The notes under the pieces were generated by a model. The model made no database searches. It was not told the origin of the DNA and saw only the letters and a program-made list of their open reading frames with translations. DNA of 64,000 bases from Chitinispirillum alkaliphilum (GTDB lineage: Bacteria > Fibrobacterota > Chitinivibrionia > Chitinivibrionales > Chitinispirillaceae). The stretch's first letter is position 1. Every line of letters starts with the position of its first letter. Positions 1-8,137 of this stretch are shown in pieces. A program made the translations under genes and the position numbers. The DNA is taken from positions 62,001 to 126,000 of the forward strand of contig LDWW01000007.1 of the NCBI GenBank assembly GCA_001045525.1, given 5' to 3'.

Positions 1-303
1 CCTGGGTTTTCTCTATGTGGGAATGATGAGAATGGATAAGAGAAATTTTAACGGGTTAAACATTAACCTAAAATGGGGGAGAAGGCTTACAGTTTCAATC
101 AGGGGAGGGTAGAAATCGGGAGATCTCCCGAAATCAGCCAGGCAAACCTCCTCACGTTACATCGCCTTAGCAGGTGAGATAGGCGTAGACAAAATGAGAG
201 ACCCGGGGCGAAACCGACTAAGCTAAAGGGAGACCGGCATATCTTTTTTCAGCCGCCCAAAATATCTCTTTCAGGCAGATGACATCAAATTGATAAATGG
301 ATC
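1..303 (+). other. non-coding left edge with possible structured RNA, perhaps a group II intron remnant
   Basis: No convincing gene is seen here. Bases 90-235 are richer in G and C than the flanks and look structured. A perfect 16-base palindrome, TCGGGAGATCTCCCGA, lies near 117-132, and purine-rich stretches such as GGGGCGAAACCGACTAAGC lie near 206-224. The wording of 140-225 (GCAAACCT..., GTGAGAT..., GCGTAGACAAAA, GGCGAAACCGAC) recalls domain I of some bacterial group II introns. That is memory of a pattern and not an alignment. No reverse transcriptase frame and no domain V-like hairpin is present, so if it is an intron it is a fragment. The strand is a guess. Confidence 0.2.
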
Positions 304-1764
304 TCAGTAGTATTTCCCGGCACAATTTAGCAACTGAACCAAAAAAGACCAGAACCTTCCAACCGAAGGAATATGAACAGATTCATCAGGGGAGTGGGGG
401 AAACGAATCGTGGGTCCGAATGAGACAAGTTCCATTTTGGGATATTTGGATCCTATAATGCCACACTCTAGACCCGCATGCACTACAGAGACCTTCAGTT
501 CATCATCAAAGAGGGATTTATAGCACCGTTTCATCATATCAACCACTCTGGAACCGAAATCGGGTTGCCACCCGGGATATTCCCCATATAAATACACCTC
601 TGCACCGATTGCTTTAAAGAGAGTCTGGAGCCTCTGAGCAAGTCTGTCCCTTGAAGAATCATTTGAGCTTCTTAGAAGCAACACTGCTTCAATACACTTT
701 TCTTCCGTGTGAATCAGGGCTAAGTTAAGAGATGTTTCCACCAGATCAGGATTTTCCGAATTACGGCCTGTCACTCCGTTGGGGCACTCCAATAAGCTGC
801 GAAGCAATGAGTTCTGAGTCTGAACGGTTAGTGGGGACTGGTCTGTTTTTTCTGTTTCCGTCAGTTCAACAGAAATGTTTGGATCAACCAGTCCGAGCTC
901 ATTTTTGAATTTTTCCCCAGATCCAAGGCAGAATTGTTTGAATCTCTCCAGATCGTTTTTGGGCAACGCTACAGTGCAAAATGCCTCTCTTGGGATCGCA
1001 TTTGAAACAGTCCCCCCATATAAGTCGTATAGTGCTATATCGAAGTGCTCTGTACTTTCTGCAATTATTTCTGCTAATATCTTCAGCGCATTTCCCCGCC
1101 CAAGATGAATATCCAAACCGGAATGTCCACCTCTGAGACCCCTGAGCGCTATTTTGAGGGCCGTTTTTTCACCACTGAGCGGTTCTCTGCTAACCGGGAT
1201 AACAACTTTTGCTTCAACCCCTCCTGCACAGCCGATAAAAATCTCCCCTTCATGCTCAGAGTCAAGATTCATCAGAATTTTCCCTTTCAGGAAATCCTCT
1301 TTTAGGGAGAGGCTCCCCACCATCCCAGTTTCTTCATCTACGGTGAAAAACATCTCCAGGGGCCCATGCCGAAGAGAACTATCTTCCATTGCCGCAAGTG
1401 AAGCAGCGACTCCTATCCCATTATCTGCTCCCAAAGTTGTGCCCTGGGCCTTTAGCCATTCACCATCCACATACGTCTTAACAGGATCTTTTATAAAATC
1501 ATGCTCTGTGCGGGAGTTTTTCTGAGGTACCATATCGAGGTGTGATTGAAGAGTAATCACCGGCAGATTTTCCCTCCCTTTCGAGGCTGGTTTAGAAACC
1601 AGAATATTTCCCGCCTCATCAGTTTTGATCTGCAGGTTGTTACGCTCTGCAATAAGTTTCACGTATCGTGAAATTCCCTCAAGATGACCAGATGGGTGAG
1701 GTATGGAACAGATAGAAGAAAAATGTTTCCACAAAAGCCCTGGATTCAACTGCTCAGGTTTCAT
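304..1764 (-). CDS. pepD: aminoacyl-histidine dipeptidase (M20C family, PepD-like)
   Basis: A 486-residue cytosolic metallopeptidase of the PepD/Xaa-His dipeptidase family, which hydrolyses a broad range of dipeptides using two metal ions. Expected metal-site elements are visible: SHLDMV with H75 and the catalytic D77, GADNG with the bridging D114, DEE around residues 143-145, and NLDSE with D168. A C-terminal FPHSPDES motif holds the last histidine ligand. The length matches PepD (about 480-490). The ATG start follows a purine-rich GGAGAGACC stretch. The gene lies 33 bases behind aroB in the same direction and could be the last gene of that operon, although its role in peptide recycling is unrelated to the shikimate pathway. 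Confidence 0.9.
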   Translation of the reverse strand: MKPEQLNPGLLWKHFSSICSIPHPSGHLEGISRYVKLIAERNNLQIKTDEAGNILVSKPASKGRENLPVITLQSHLDMVPQKNSRTEHDFIKDPVKTYVDGEWLKAQGTTLGADNGIGVAASLAAMEDSSLRHGPLEMFFTVDEETGMVGSLSLKEDFLKGKILMNLDSEHEGEIFIGCAGGVEAKVVIPVSREPLSGEKTALKIALRGLRGGHSGLDIHLGRGNALKILAEIIAESTEHFDIALYDLYGGTVSNAIPREAFCTVALPKNDLERFKQFCLGSGEKFKNELGLVDPNISVELTETEKTDQSPLTVQTQNSLLRSLLECPNGVTGRNSENPDLVETSLNLALIHTEEKCIEAVLLLRSSNDSSRDRLAQRLQTLFKAIGAEVYLYGEYPGWQPDFGSRVVDMMKRCYKSLFDDELKVSVVHAGLECGIIGSKYPKMELVSFGPTIRFPHSPDESVHIPSVGRFWSFLVQLLNCAGKYY

Positions 1765-1797
1765 AGCGGTCTCTCCATAAATTTTTATTGGGGGAGA

Positions 1798-2901
1798 TCA
1801 GTACAGAAAAGGTGAACTGTTATTTATGAGAACAGATTGCAGTGTTTTCAAAACCTGCGCCTCTGTAACGTCTGATACAACGGCTGATCTGCCCGGTTCG
1901 AACGGCAACACGAAATTGATTTTTCCCTCTGTGACTTTTTTATCTGAAGACATTGCTCCGTACAGAGATTGCGGTTTGGGTTGTCCTGGAAGTCTGGGAA
2001 GAGGCAACCCAGAGAGAACCCCCCTGTACTCTTCAACAGCGGACTCAGACATGGTTTTTTTTCGCAACCCAAGATCACATGCACAAATCATGCCCCATAT
2101 CAGAGCCTCCCCATGTATAAGACCCTCAAAGCCATAGAACTGCTCAAAAGCATGAGCAAAGGTGTGACCGAAATTCAGCAATGCCCTGACTCCTGATTCC
2201 TTTTCATCCTCGCCCACAATTCTTGCCTTTGTCTCTATGCTCCTTTTTATTCCCTCGAAGAGTATATCCTTTTGAGCATTGATAAGCTCAGTTTTATTCT
2301 TTCTTACAAAGGAGAACAGATCCTCTCCTCCCAGAAAACCATACTTAAAAAGCTCTGCACACCCCCCAATATATTCACGTTTCGGCAGAGTGTCGAGAAA
2401 CGAGAGATCAACCCATACACTTTTAGGCTGATGAAACGCACCTATCAGGTTTTTTCCCCGTCTGTGATCAACTGCGGTTTTACCCCCCACACTTGAATCC
2501 ACCATGGCAAGAAGGGTAGTGGGAACCTGTACATAATCAATGCCCCTCATAAAACATGCAGCAGCAAAACCCGCTATATCCCCTACCACACCACCACCCA
2601 GGGCGATAACAAAGCATTTTCTGTCAAGCTGTTTTTCTATCAGCTTATCGAGAACACCACTCCATGTTTGAACTGTTTTGTACCGTTCTCCATCCGGAAT
2701 CTCATGGACAGAGAATTGAAGTTGTTCTCTGAGCCCGGAAATTTTTTCTGCATGAATCCGTGCAATAGTATCATTTGTCACCAGTACGGATTTTCTGCGG
2801 GGATATTTTTCCTTCAGATAGGAACACAGTTCTGAGCCTATATCAGACCCAAGGAAAATAGGGTAGGAGCGTTCCTCAAGACCAACCGATATTTTTTCCA
2901 T
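1798..2901 (-). CDS. aroB: 3-dehydroquinate synthase
   Basis: Converts DAHP to 3-dehydroquinate, the second step of the shikimate pathway, using NAD and a divalent metal. The NAD-binding ALGGGVVGD motif, the PTTLLAMVDSSVGGKTAVD segment and the metal-ligand histidines in NFGHTFAHAFEQ are all present. The protein is 367 residues, as is normal for the family. A GTG two codons further upstream is also open, but the ATG is preferred because AAAGGGTG lies immediately upstream of it and overlaps the GTG. The gene follows aroA by about 60 bases and precedes pepD by 33. With aroE and aroA upstream it forms a partial aromatic amino acid operon. Confidence 0.95.
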   Translation of the reverse strand: MEKISVGLEERSYPIFLGSDIGSELCSYLKEKYPRRKSVLVTNDTIARIHAEKISGLREQLQFSVHEIPDGERYKTVQTWSGVLDKLIEKQLDRKCFVIALGGGVVGDIAGFAAACFMRGIDYVQVPTTLLAMVDSSVGGKTAVDHRRGKNLIGAFHQPKSVWVDLSFLDTLPKREYIGGCAELFKYGFLGGEDLFSFVRKNKTELINAQKDILFEGIKRSIETKARIVGEDEKESGVRALLNFGHTFAHAFEQFYGFEGLIHGEALIWGMICACDLGLRKKTMSESAVEEYRGVLSGLPLPRLPGQPKPQSLYGAMSSDKKVTEGKINFVLPFEPGRSAVVSDVTEAQVLKTLQSVLINNSSPFLY

Positions 2902-2963
2902 TGTCACCCTTTTCGAATCTATACAATATCTTAAATGTCTAACTGCTGAGGCTGTACTCAGAT

Positions 2964-4238
2964 CTATTCCACAACAGATATATCGGCCCCTATAGCCTTG
3001 AAATCCTCTACGAAAGTAGGATAGGTAACAGCAGCTGCTTCTGCGTTATCTATAACAGTTTCCCCCTGAGCAACCATACCGGCAAGTGCAAGAGCCATAA
3101 CCACCCTGTGATCGTGATGCCCACTTACATGTGTCCCTCTCAAATCACTTTTTCTTATTACAAGTCCGTCGGGAAGTTCCCTTACTGTTGCACCCATTTT
3201 ACTCAATTCACTGTTCATAACTGCGATTCTGTCGGTTTCTTTTATACGTGCCTGAGCTACATTGCTCAGATAAGTTTCACCTTCTGAAAGACAGGCTGCT
3301 ATTGAGAGGGCCGGAAGGGAATCTGGTATGGTGTTGAGATCGATATGTGCTCCCTTAAGGCTACCACACCCCACCTTAACAGATGATTCTCCCTTGTTTA
3401 TCGATGCACCCATCTCACTGAGTATGTCAAACACTATCTTATCCCCCTGGGGGTCGGTGAAATCTGTACCGTTTAAAACTACCGATCCTTTGGTAACCGC
3501 TGCTGCAACTGCGGAAAATGTTGCAGAGGAGAAATCACACGGTATCTTGATATCAAACGGTTTGTACGCCTGCCCGCCAGCAATGTTATAGGAGGTTAGG
3601 TTCTGGGAGTATTCTATTTCTATATTCTGCTTCTCAAGCCACCACAGGGTCATCTCCACATATGGATGCTCATGAAGATTGTTGACGGTGATGTGTGTGT
3701 CTTCAGAAACAAGGGGGCATGCCAATAGCAGACTCGATACAAACTGTGAAGATATCCCATCCACAGAAACTTTCCCTCCCCTGATCGGACCCCTGACAGT
3801 AAAGGGCAAATCACTGTTACTGCCCTCACAATCGCAAGTGGCGCCAAGCGCACAAAGAGCTTCCAGAAGAGGCTTAACCGGCCTTGAACGCAGTGACTCA
3901 TCCCCATCAAACCTGCGCATCTTTGAACCAAGAGCCGCCACTGATGCAAACAGCGTCGTACCGGTACCGGAGTTTCCCATGTCAAAATGTTGACTCCCTC
4001 CGGAATAATCTCCCCCGATCCCTTCTACATACAGCGTATCACCCTGTAACTCCACCCTTGCCCCAAGACTGCGGGCTCCACAGATTGCAGAATTTCCATC
4101 CCCTTTAATCAAAGGATTCCTTATAACAGATCTCCCCTCCGCCAGTGCGCTTATAAGAATAGCCCTTATGGTGTGAGATTTGGATGGGGGTACGGTTATG
4201 GAACCGGAAAGTTTTGATGGGCGTACAATCCATTTCAT
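2964..4238 (-). CDS. aroA: 3-phosphoshikimate 1-carboxyvinyltransferase (EPSP synthase)
   Basis: Joins phosphoenolpyruvate to shikimate-3-phosphate, the sixth shikimate step. The 424-residue length fits the family. Recognisable parts are the N-terminal PPSKSHTIRA substrate motif, the GNSGTGTTLFASVAAL glycine-rich region near residue 90, RSRPVKPLLEAL, and the C-terminal KETDRIAVM and DHRVVMALALA motifs. The residues HTIRA and GNSGTGTT differ from the commoner SxSNRA and GNAGTAMR, so this is a divergent branch whose inhibitor sensitivity cannot be predicted. An AAGGAAAAA stretch precedes the ATG. The gene is 11 bases downstream of aroE and clearly co-oriented with it. Confidence 0.95.
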   Translation of the reverse strand: MKWIVRPSKLSGSITVPPSKSHTIRAILISALAEGRSVIRNPLIKGDGNSAICGARSLGARVELQGDTLYVEGIGGDYSGGSQHFDMGNSGTGTTLFASVAALGSKMRRFDGDESLRSRPVKPLLEALCALGATCDCEGSNSDLPFTVRGPIRGGKVSVDGISSQFVSSLLLACPLVSEDTHITVNNLHEHPYVEMTLWWLEKQNIEIEYSQNLTSYNIAGGQAYKPFDIKIPCDFSSATFSAVAAAVTKGSVVLNGTDFTDPQGDKIVFDILSEMGASINKGESSVKVGCGSLKGAHIDLNTIPDSLPALSIAACLSEGETYLSNVAQARIKETDRIAVMNSELSKMGATVRELPDGLVIRKSDLRGTHVSGHHDHRVVMALALAGMVAQGETVIDNAEAAAVTYPTFVEDFKAIGADISVVE

Positions 4239-4249
4239 TTGATTTTTCC

Positions 4250-5119
4250 TTACTTTTCTACCAGCTTAGTTAAAAGATCCATATCATACATATCCTCGGG
4301 TACAGTTTTTCCTGTCCACAGTTTGAAGCTCGCAAGAGCCTGAAAGAGTAACATTTTCAGACCATTGGCAACTCTGCACCCCTTAAGACGCGCCTCTTTA
4401 AGCAGAAGTGTTTCAGATGGGTTATAGATGCAATCGAAAACTGTCATTTCACTGTGCAGCAAACCTTTACTAACCGGAGAAAAGTTCTCGTTGGGTTTCA
4501 TTCCCACACTTGTGCAGTTAACCAGCAGCGTGCTTCTCTTCATTGACTTTTCAAACTCTGAACCGTTTAAACCGAGAGCCCCAACCTCCTTGCCCGTTCC
4601 TTCAGAAACTGATTGGGCAAGTGAAGCCGCTCTTTGAAGGGATCTTCCTGCAATACTTATTTCCCTGCAGTTTCCTTCTATTGCGAGTGCAAAGGCAAGT
4701 GTTCGGGCTGTTCCTCCGTTACCCAAAATAATCACACTGTCATCTTTAAGTTGATGACCGGTATGGGACAACGCCCGAAGAAAACCTTCCGGATCAGTTG
4801 TTGTACCGCAAAGCATTCCACCTCTTTTGTACAGAGTATTGACAGTTCCCATTCTGACAGAGAGCTCTGATAATTCATCGCAGTAATGAATAAGAGCCTG
4901 TTTGTGGGGAATGGTAACATTTGCACCTATAAAGGAATCGGATCGTATCATCTCAACAGCACAGCCAAGCTGTTGGGATTCAACTTTGACCGGTATATAT
5001 ACAAAAGGCAATCCGAGCTGGTGTATTGCATGGTTATGAATCTGAGGAGAGATAGAATGGGAAACCGGATTCCCAAGCAGGCAGATTGTCCTTGAAGCTC
5101 CTGTTATGAAACTCTCCAT
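4250..5119 (-). CDS. aroE: shikimate dehydrogenase (NADP+)
   Basis: Reduces 3-dehydroshikimate to shikimate with NADPH. The substrate domain shows GNPVSHSISPQIHN near the N terminus, the catalytic lysine in NVTIPHKQAL and the paired aspartate in TTTDPEGF. The nucleotide domain shows GNGGTARTLAFAL followed by AGRS. The length, about 289 residues, is normal. The start is set at the ATG that follows AGGTG by nine bases; an in-frame GTG three codons earlier would overlap the upstream gene. Only two bases separate this ATG from the stop of the GGDEF gene, so the two are probably translated from one message. Confidence 0.95.
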   Translation of the reverse strand: MESFITGASRTICLLGNPVSHSISPQIHNHAIHQLGLPFVYIPVKVESQQLGCAVEMIRSDSFIGANVTIPHKQALIHYCDELSELSVRMGTVNTLYKRGGMLCGTTTDPEGFLRALSHTGHQLKDDSVIILGNGGTARTLAFALAIEGNCREISIAGRSLQRAASLAQSVSEGTGKEVGALGLNGSEFEKSMKRSTLLVNCTSVGMKPNENFSPVSKGLLHSEMTVFDCIYNPSETLLLKEARLKGCRVANGLKMLLFQALASFKLWTGKTVPEDMYDMDLLTKLVEK

Positions 5120-5121
5120 AT

Positions 5122-6078
5122 TCAGCACACCTGATCCAGCAGAAAGGCCTTAACCCTGTTTCTGCCGCTGTTTTTTGCTCTGTAAAGAGCAGTATCCGCC
5201 TCTTCCATCATGTCCTGTGCAGTGGAGATATCCTCCCTGTAGGAAGTCACGCCCAGAGAGGCACAGAGTCTGCCGGTCGGCAAGGACTGTTCATTGACAA
5301 ATCTATAGTCACAAATTGCCTGGCGGATGTTTTCCGCCGTTTTCAGGGCCAGATTTAGGGGTTGGGAAGGGAGTAGAACTGCAAACTCTTCACCGCCATA
5401 TCTGCATACTGTATCATCTTTACTGCAAACAGCGTGAAGGATTCTTACGGCTTCAATAAGTGCAATATCCCCCTGTATATGACCATTCAGATCATTGAAA
5501 ACCTTGAAGTGGTCAAGATCAAGCATTATAAGTGAGAAAACTTTACCGGCCGAGACTGCAATATTGAACAGTCTGTCAAGTTCCTCTTCGAAATAGTGCC
5601 TGTTACATGCTTTTGTCAGATCATCCGTGAGCGCCCGGCTTGCCGTATCCATATACTCATGGACATTGACAATTTTAGGTGTGGTAAGCAGCTTTTTGAT
5701 ATTTGAATAATAATCGAGGGTTGCCACATGAATCCCCACGTTGCGCCCCAGTTTTTCACTGACCGTATACTTGTGTTTTAAGATCTCTTTCCAGTCACTT
5801 TTGGCCTCATCCTCAGGGAGTTGAATCTGAATGAGTGCAAGGATGAGATCTTTATAGTAAGTGCCTGGTTTTTTCCCAATTGAATCGAGTAAATATTCAT
5901 CATCCTGAATATGGTCGACAATGTCTCCGCTCACAATTTCTATAAACTTTTGGTCTGTAAGTTTTTTCAGATTGGAGATATTCTCAATGTTGGGATTTTT
6001 ATTTTGATCGTTCAAATCCCTGTTCTCAGATTCCTGATAATCGAGAGGCTCTTTGAGATCCAGATTTTCGTTATTCAT
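5122..6078 (-). CDS. diguanylate cyclase (GGDEF domain), soluble
   Basis: A 318-residue protein ending in a GGDEF domain that makes cyclic di-GMP from two GTP. The domain begins at DDLTKACNRHYFEEEL (about residue 160). It carries the metal-binding LDLDHFKVFND and the intact catalytic RYGGEEF (GGEEF at 238-242). The usual RxxD inhibitory site five residues ahead reads SKDD, so product inhibition through that site is unlikely. The first 150 residues are hydrophilic, without a membrane segment, and match no domain I recognise. The start is placed at an ATG preceded by AGAGTGG; an ATG 23 codons upstream has no ribosome site. It leads the aroE-aroA-aroB series. Confidence 0.88.
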   Translation of the reverse strand: MNNENLDLKEPLDYQESENRDLNDQNKNPNIENISNLKKLTDQKFIEIVSGDIVDHIQDDEYLLDSIGKKPGTYYKDLILALIQIQLPEDEAKSDWKEILKHKYTVSEKLGRNVGIHVATLDYYSNIKKLLTTPKIVNVHEYMDTASRALTDDLTKACNRHYFEEELDRLFNIAVSAGKVFSLIMLDLDHFKVFNDLNGHIQGDIALIEAVRILHAVCSKDDTVCRYGGEEFAVLLPSQPLNLALKTAENIRQAICDYRFVNEQSLPTGRLCASLGVTSYREDISTAQDMMEEADTALYRAKNSGRNRVKAFLLDQVC

Positions 6079-6281
6079 AACGTACCACTCTGTTAAAATT
6101 GAGCAGATTTTGATCAACCGCTGTTCAACAAAATAATTTCCGCACATGATTTCGTTACATTAAGTCGAATATTGCCTGGTTCCGGAGTTCAATCAGGCTG
6201 ATCAAAGGATCTGTACTGAGTGGTTTTACTACTGCGGGAGAGAGTGGCGTGAGAATGTGAGAACCTAAACGAAAGGAAGAG

Positions 6282-7787
6282 TCAGAACATGTTGTCGCTA
6301 TGCATCGATTCCAGATCCTCCTTCCAGGGTTCAAGTTCCTGAGCTCTGCTGGACTGCTTAAGTTTTCTTAATGCCTTGATCTCTATCTGACGCACCCGTT
6401 CATTTGTGAGTTTGAGTTTCTGGCCAATCTCATTTAACGTTTTTATCCGCCCGTCATCCAGGCCAAACCGCATTATGACCGTTTTTCTCTCTTTAGAATC
6501 CAGAGATTCAAGAACTTTGCTGATATGCTCTCTGAGACTATCAAGGGAAAGTCTGCTGAAAGGATCTTCGCAGCGGGTGTCCTCTACATACTCTCCGATA
6601 GTAGCTCCGTCATCCCCCCCGGTTTCCATATCCAGAGAAATTGGGTTCGGTGCACACTCCATCGCAATTCTAACTTTTTCAACAGGACATTTCAACCCCT
6701 CTGCAATCTCCTCATGAGTAGGTTGAGTTCCTTTCTGAAGATTCCATCTTCTGATAAAATGTTCCACCTTTGTCACCATATCAAAAGTATTTGCCGGAAG
6801 GTGAATAGTTTTGGATTTCTCATGAATTGCCCTGATCATTGCCTGACGCACCCACCAGATTGCATAAGTTGAGAACTTATACCCTTTTCTGTAATCAAAG
6901 TTGTCCACTGCAGTGATAAGGCCCTTGTTACCTTCCTGAATAAGATCGCTTATTTCAAGACCGCGGTGAGTATATCTCTTTGCAACACTCACTACAAGTC
7001 TCACATTGGCTTCAATTATAGCACACTTGGCCTGGTTACGCATCTCTTCCCAATAACTGATACTCTCCAGTGTATCACAATCACTTTTCTGAAAAAGGTT
7101 CTGTTTGAAACGTTCCAGAATATCTTTTATCTGTTTGCTGTTAAGTCTCAGCTGCTGACATCTGTCATTGTAGAGATCCTGAAGTTCCTGAAGTTTTCGG
7201 GCATCGATTTCATGAGCGGGGATATTTCCATGCCTTTCCTTAAAATCCAGCAACTCTCTGTTAGTTTTTTTCAACAGTTCCACATTTTTCAGAAATGATT
7301 CGCGCCTGGCTTCCACATCAGATTTACTTTTTATATTATCCTCTTCAATGCGCAGAACATCATTGCACTCAATGACCCCCTCCCTCAACTGATCCGCCAT
7401 TCTGAAAACCGATTCAATAATTGACTGATCCTTGAATGCCTCATCGAGAAGTCTTATTTGTGCAAAACGCATCAGTATAGCATGCTGAACTTCCTGCCCC
7501 CTGCCCATGAGCGGGACTCTTCCAAGATTATTGAGATAAATCCAGGTAGGATCAGTGTAATGAGATTTTTCCTGATTTCTCCTTAAACTTTTCGCTTTAA
7601 GGGAGGATGATCTATCAGCTGTTCTTTGAACAGAAACATTTTTTTCCAGTAGTTTTTTCTCCATAACACGCTCTTCGGCACAATCGGCAGAGATCTCTTT
7701 TATCTGATCAGTTGTAACAAACCCCTGAGCACGGGCTGTTTTAAGTAACTGATTGAATTTACTCGTAGTTGCTGGTTTTTCTTTCAT
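6282..7787 (-). CDS. RNA polymerase sigma factor, sigma-70 family, RpoD-like
   Basis: A 501-residue sigma factor. Residues 11-35 ([18 protein letters not shown]) resemble region 1.1 of principal sigma factors. Region 1.2 lies around 77-110 ([17 protein letters not shown]). A non-conserved helical insert follows to about 250. Region 2 is near 255-330, with [21 protein letters not shown] and the core/-10 recognition stretch [18 protein letters not shown]. Region 4 near 425-475 contains [18 protein letters not shown] and the helix-turn-helix [17 protein letters not shown]. The presence of region 1.1-like and non-conserved segments favours a housekeeping factor, but a second group 2 sigma cannot be excluded. 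AGGTG precedes the ATG. It appears to be transcribed alone. Confidence 0.9.
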   Translation of the reverse strand: MKEKPATTSKFNQLLKTARAQGFVTTDQIKEISADCAEERVMEKKLLEKNVSVQRTADRSSSLKAKSLRRNQEKSHYTDPTWIYLNNLGRVPLMGRGQEVQHAILMRFAQIRLLDEAFKDQSIIESVFRMADQLREGVIECNDVLRIEEDNIKSKSDVEARRESFLKNVELLKKTNRELLDFKERHGNIPAHEIDARKLQELQDLYNDRCQQLRLNSKQIKDILERFKQNLFQKSDCDTLESISYWEEMRNQAKCAIIEANVRLVVSVAKRYTHRGLEISDLIQEGNKGLITAVDNFDYRKGYKFSTYAIWWVRQAMIRAIHEKSKTIHLPANTFDMVTKVEHFIRRWNLQKGTQPTHEEIAEGLKCPVEKVRIAMECAPNPISLDMETGGDDGATIGEYVEDTRCEDPFSRLSLDSLREHISKVLESLDSKERKTVIMRFGLDDGRIKTLNEIGQKLKLTNERVRQIEIKALRKLKQSSRAQELEPWKEDLESMHSDNMF

Positions 7788-8077
7788 TCTGCACCTAAAT
7801 AGTGGTTTTTCCTGATTTTACTATCTTTCGTATGTATTTTCAATACAAAAAATCGCCTTAAGTCCCAATCAATTCTAAACATCCAACAGAAGAATAAATA
7901 TAGCTCCGGACAAACTGAAATAACAGTCGGGGTAAAAAAAGAGCATTTTTCCTACCACAAAATACTCCTTTGTCAAACAATTGATTTTTCCCCTTCAATT
8001 GATCGTCTCCTCGAATTCCCAAATTCACATCAGATCTTCTGTCTCAGAATTTGTGCCCTGCGCTGTCACGCACACAC
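7788..8077. other. non-coding spacer upstream of the sigma factor gene
   Basis: About 290 bases without a plausible gene on either strand, between the sigma factor start and the terminator of the neighbouring beta-helix/OmpA gene. It is AT-rich and should hold the sigma gene promoter on the minus strand. I could not single out a convincing -35/-10 pair. Confidence 0.5.
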
Positions 8078-8110
8078 CAAAAAGGGCCGGATAACTATAC
8101 CCGGCCCAAA
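8078..8110 (-). terminator. rho-independent terminator of the beta-helix/OmpA gene
   Basis: Arms GGGCCGG (8084-8090) and CCGGCCC (8101-8107) enclose a ten-base loop. On the minus strand the hairpin is followed by TTTTTGG. It lies about 30 bases past the stop of the leftward gene. Confidence 0.85.
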
Positions 8111-8137
8111 AATTTTCTCCATACATTTTATTGAAAT

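Noticed and set aside
1-303. tmRNA or SRP RNA at the left edge, suggested by CCGACTAAGC and nearby sequence
   Set aside because: No tRNA-like ends, no T-loop GGTTCGA, no plausible tag frame and no SRP core motif could be found.
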